Source: an uncultured Bacteroidales bacterium
GTDB lineage: Bacteria > Bacteroidota > Bacteroidia > Bacteroidales > UBA932
DNA length: 6,374 nt
Reading direction: 5' to 3'
Assembly (NCBI GenBank): GCA_905234775.1
Contig: CAJOJC010000088.1
Coordinates: forward strand, 1-6,374
Part shown: positions 5,094 to 6,374 of the stretch, piece after piece
Position numbering within the stretch: position 1 is the first letter of the stretch
Layout: each line of letters begins with the position of its first letter
Made by a program: the position numbers and the translations under genes
The notes under the pieces: model-generated
Told to the model about the DNA's origin: nothing
The model's database searches: none
The model's input: only the letters and a program-made list of their open reading frames with translations

Positions 5094-6374
5094 ATCAGGG
5101 TTCCCCACTCTTCGGTGAGGTCGTCGAGGGCGCGTTTGAGTTCGAGGTATTCGCGGGTGAGTTCGATGATGTCGGCGTCGGCCGGAGGGGCCGAGAGGAT
5201 GGATTCTATTTCTTTTTGGCGAGATTCCGCCTTTGATATTTCAGATTCGAGGTATTTGATACGCTCTTTCTTGCGGCGTTCTTCGCGCGAGGCAGCTTTC
5301 TGCTGCTCGTAGGTCAGGGCCGGCTTCTTGGGCTCGGAGGGCTTGGAGACCGGTTTGGAGGCCCCTACGGGCGCGCTCGCCGCCGTCTTGCGGTCGAGTT
5401 CCTGCAGAGTTTCCAGCTTACGCTTCTCCAGGAACTGAGTGACAGTTTCGAGATGTTCTTTCACGACGCCGTCCTCGAACTCATAGAACTTGTCTACAAG
5501 GCCGTCGAGAAAGTCGCGGTCGTGGGAAACAATAAGGAGGGTGCCATCGAAGGCCTTCAGGGCCTGCTTCAGGATGTCCTTGGACTTGATGTCCATGTGG
5601 TTGGTGGGCTCGTCCAGGGCAAGCAGGTTGTGGTTCTCGAGCATCAGTTTGGCCATCCCGAGCCGGGCTCTCTCGCCGCCGCTAAGGACGTTAACCCGCT
5701 TGTCGATGTCCTCGCCCCGGAAGAGGAACTGCGCGAGAATGTCGCGAAGCTTGGTCCGAATATCGCCTACCGCGATGCGGTCGAGCGTCTCGAATACCGT
5801 CAGCGACTTGTCCAGGACGTCTTCCTGGTTCTGGGCGAAATAGCCGATGCTGACGTTGTGGCCTATCCTGGACTCCCCTTCCATCGGATCCAGCTGGCCC
5901 ATGATCACCCTCATGAGGGTAGTCTTGCCCTCGCCGTTGCGCCCGACCAGGGCCACCTTCTCGCCGCGCTTGATTTCGATGTCGGCGCCGCGGAAAACGA
6001 CCTTCTGGGGGTAGCCGGCGGTCAGCTCGGACGCCTTGTAGACGACGTCGCCCGAGCGCGGGGCAGGCGGAAACTTGACGGTCAGCGTAGCGTTGTCCGT
6101 CTCGTCGATTTCGATCCTGTCCAGCTTGTCCAGGGCCTTGATTCGCGACTGGACCTGATTGGACTTGGTAGGCTTGTAGCGGAACTTGTTGATGAAATCC
6201 TCAGTCTTCTCGATCATCCGCTGCTGGTTCTCGTAGGCCGCTGTCTGCTGGGCCATCCGTTCGGCCCGCAGTTCGAGATACTTGCTGTACGGGACCTTAT
6301 AGTCCTGGGCATGGCCGAGGACGATCTCGATGGTCCGGTTGGTGATGCGGTCAAGGAAGCGGCGGTCGTGGGAA
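5090..6374 (-). CDS. ABC-F family ATPase (YheS-like), N-terminal part outside the window
   Basis: Soluble ribosome-associated ABC-F ATPase; family members act at the ribosomal E site and influence the peptidyl-tRNA. 427 residues are visible, counted from base 6373, and the gene runs off the right edge; the Met codon at 6256 is internal. Residues 1-8 (SHDRRFLD) are the H-loop end of the first ATPase domain. Residues 20-90 form the interdomain linker, with FINKFRYKPTKSNQVQSRIK (60-79) of the YheS type. The second ATPase domain is intact: Walker A GRNGEGKTT (144-152), Q-loop YFAQNQ (178-183), signature LSGGE (230-234), Walker B LLALDEPTNHMD (250-261), H-loop SHDRDFLD (283-290). A Pro/Lys-rich linker (about 330-352) leads to a C-terminal coiled coil (about 360-427) like that of Uup. 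The linker resembles housekeeping YheS more than antibiotic-resistance members. GC is high, about two thirds in the Walker A region. Confidence 0.95.
   Translation of the reverse strand, partial: SHDRRFLDRITNRTIEIVLGHAQDYKVPYSKYLELRAERMAQQTAAYENQQRMIEKTEDFINKFRYKPTKSNQVQSRIKALDKLDRIEIDETDNATLTVKFPPAPRSGDVVYKASELTAGYPQKVVFRGADIEIKRGEKVALVGRNGEGKTTLMRVIMGQLDPMEGESRIGHNVSIGYFAQNQEDVLDKSLTVFETLDRIAVGDIRTKLRDILAQFLFRGEDIDKRVNVLSGGERARLGMAKLMLENHNLLALDEPTNHMDIKSKDILKQALKAFDGTLLIVSHDRDFLDGLVDKFYEFEDGVVKEHLETVTQFLEKRKLETLQELDRKTAASAPVGASKPVSKPSEPKKPALTYEQQKAASREERRKKERIKYLESEISKAESRQKEIESILSAPPADADIIELTREYLELKRALDDLTEEWGTLI

Noticed and set aside
5490..5843. 117-residue plus-strand open frame
   Set aside because: Antisense to the second ATPase domain of the ABC-F gene, with a Ser/Arg-rich translation typical of a shadow frame.

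Overview
The window looks like chromosomal DNA from a member of the Bacteroidota, most likely an uncultured Bacteroidales with moderate to high GC. Three things point there. The first gene is a Bacteroidota-type secreted beta-barrel protein (DUF5723-like). The Xre-type regulator has the 'EWLITGKGKMYK' signature common in Bacteroidales. The promoter boxes match the Bacteroidetes consensus (TTTG, about 19-21 nt, TAnnTTTG) instead of the sigma-70 consensus of other phyla. I cannot name a genus.

Layout. (1) Bases 2-1375, plus strand: the 3' part of an outer-membrane-type protein with a signal peptide; its true start lies left of the window. (2) Bases 1376-1637: a convergent intergenic gap with a strong, probably bidirectional terminator (1393-1427) and then a 207-bp element (1431-1637) bounded by 26-bp inverted repeats that match at 24 of 26 positions and enclose several smaller hairpins. 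(3) Bases 1638-2849, minus strand: queA, the SAM-dependent enzyme of queuosine synthesis on tRNA. (4) Bases 2850-3398: an AT-rich divergent gap of about 550 bp without a convincing gene; it holds the queA and regulator promoters and some possible RNA structure. (5) Bases 3399-3827, plus: a small Xre-family DNA-binding protein. (6) Bases 3846-5093, plus: cinA, full length with both domains. (7) Bases 5090-6374, minus: the C-terminal two thirds or so of a YheS-like ABC-F translation factor, cut by the right edge and overlapping the end of cinA by 4 bp.

How the genes fit together. They are mostly household genes: tRNA modification (QueA), a ribosome-associated ATPase (ABC-F) and nucleotide or NMN salvage (CinA). 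Only the regulator and cinA look linked: they are 18 nt apart in the same direction, and the cinA start is surrounded by three copies of the heptamer GATAACG in alternating orientation. A perfect TAAC-N2-GTTA palindrome sits at the regulator's own predicted transcription start. This suggests, without proving it, that the regulator controls itself and cinA.

I see no complete novel system, CRISPR array, tRNA, rRNA or transposase gene. The items most worth a second look are the 207-bp inverted-repeat element and the operator/promoter/terminator overlap at the start of cinA.
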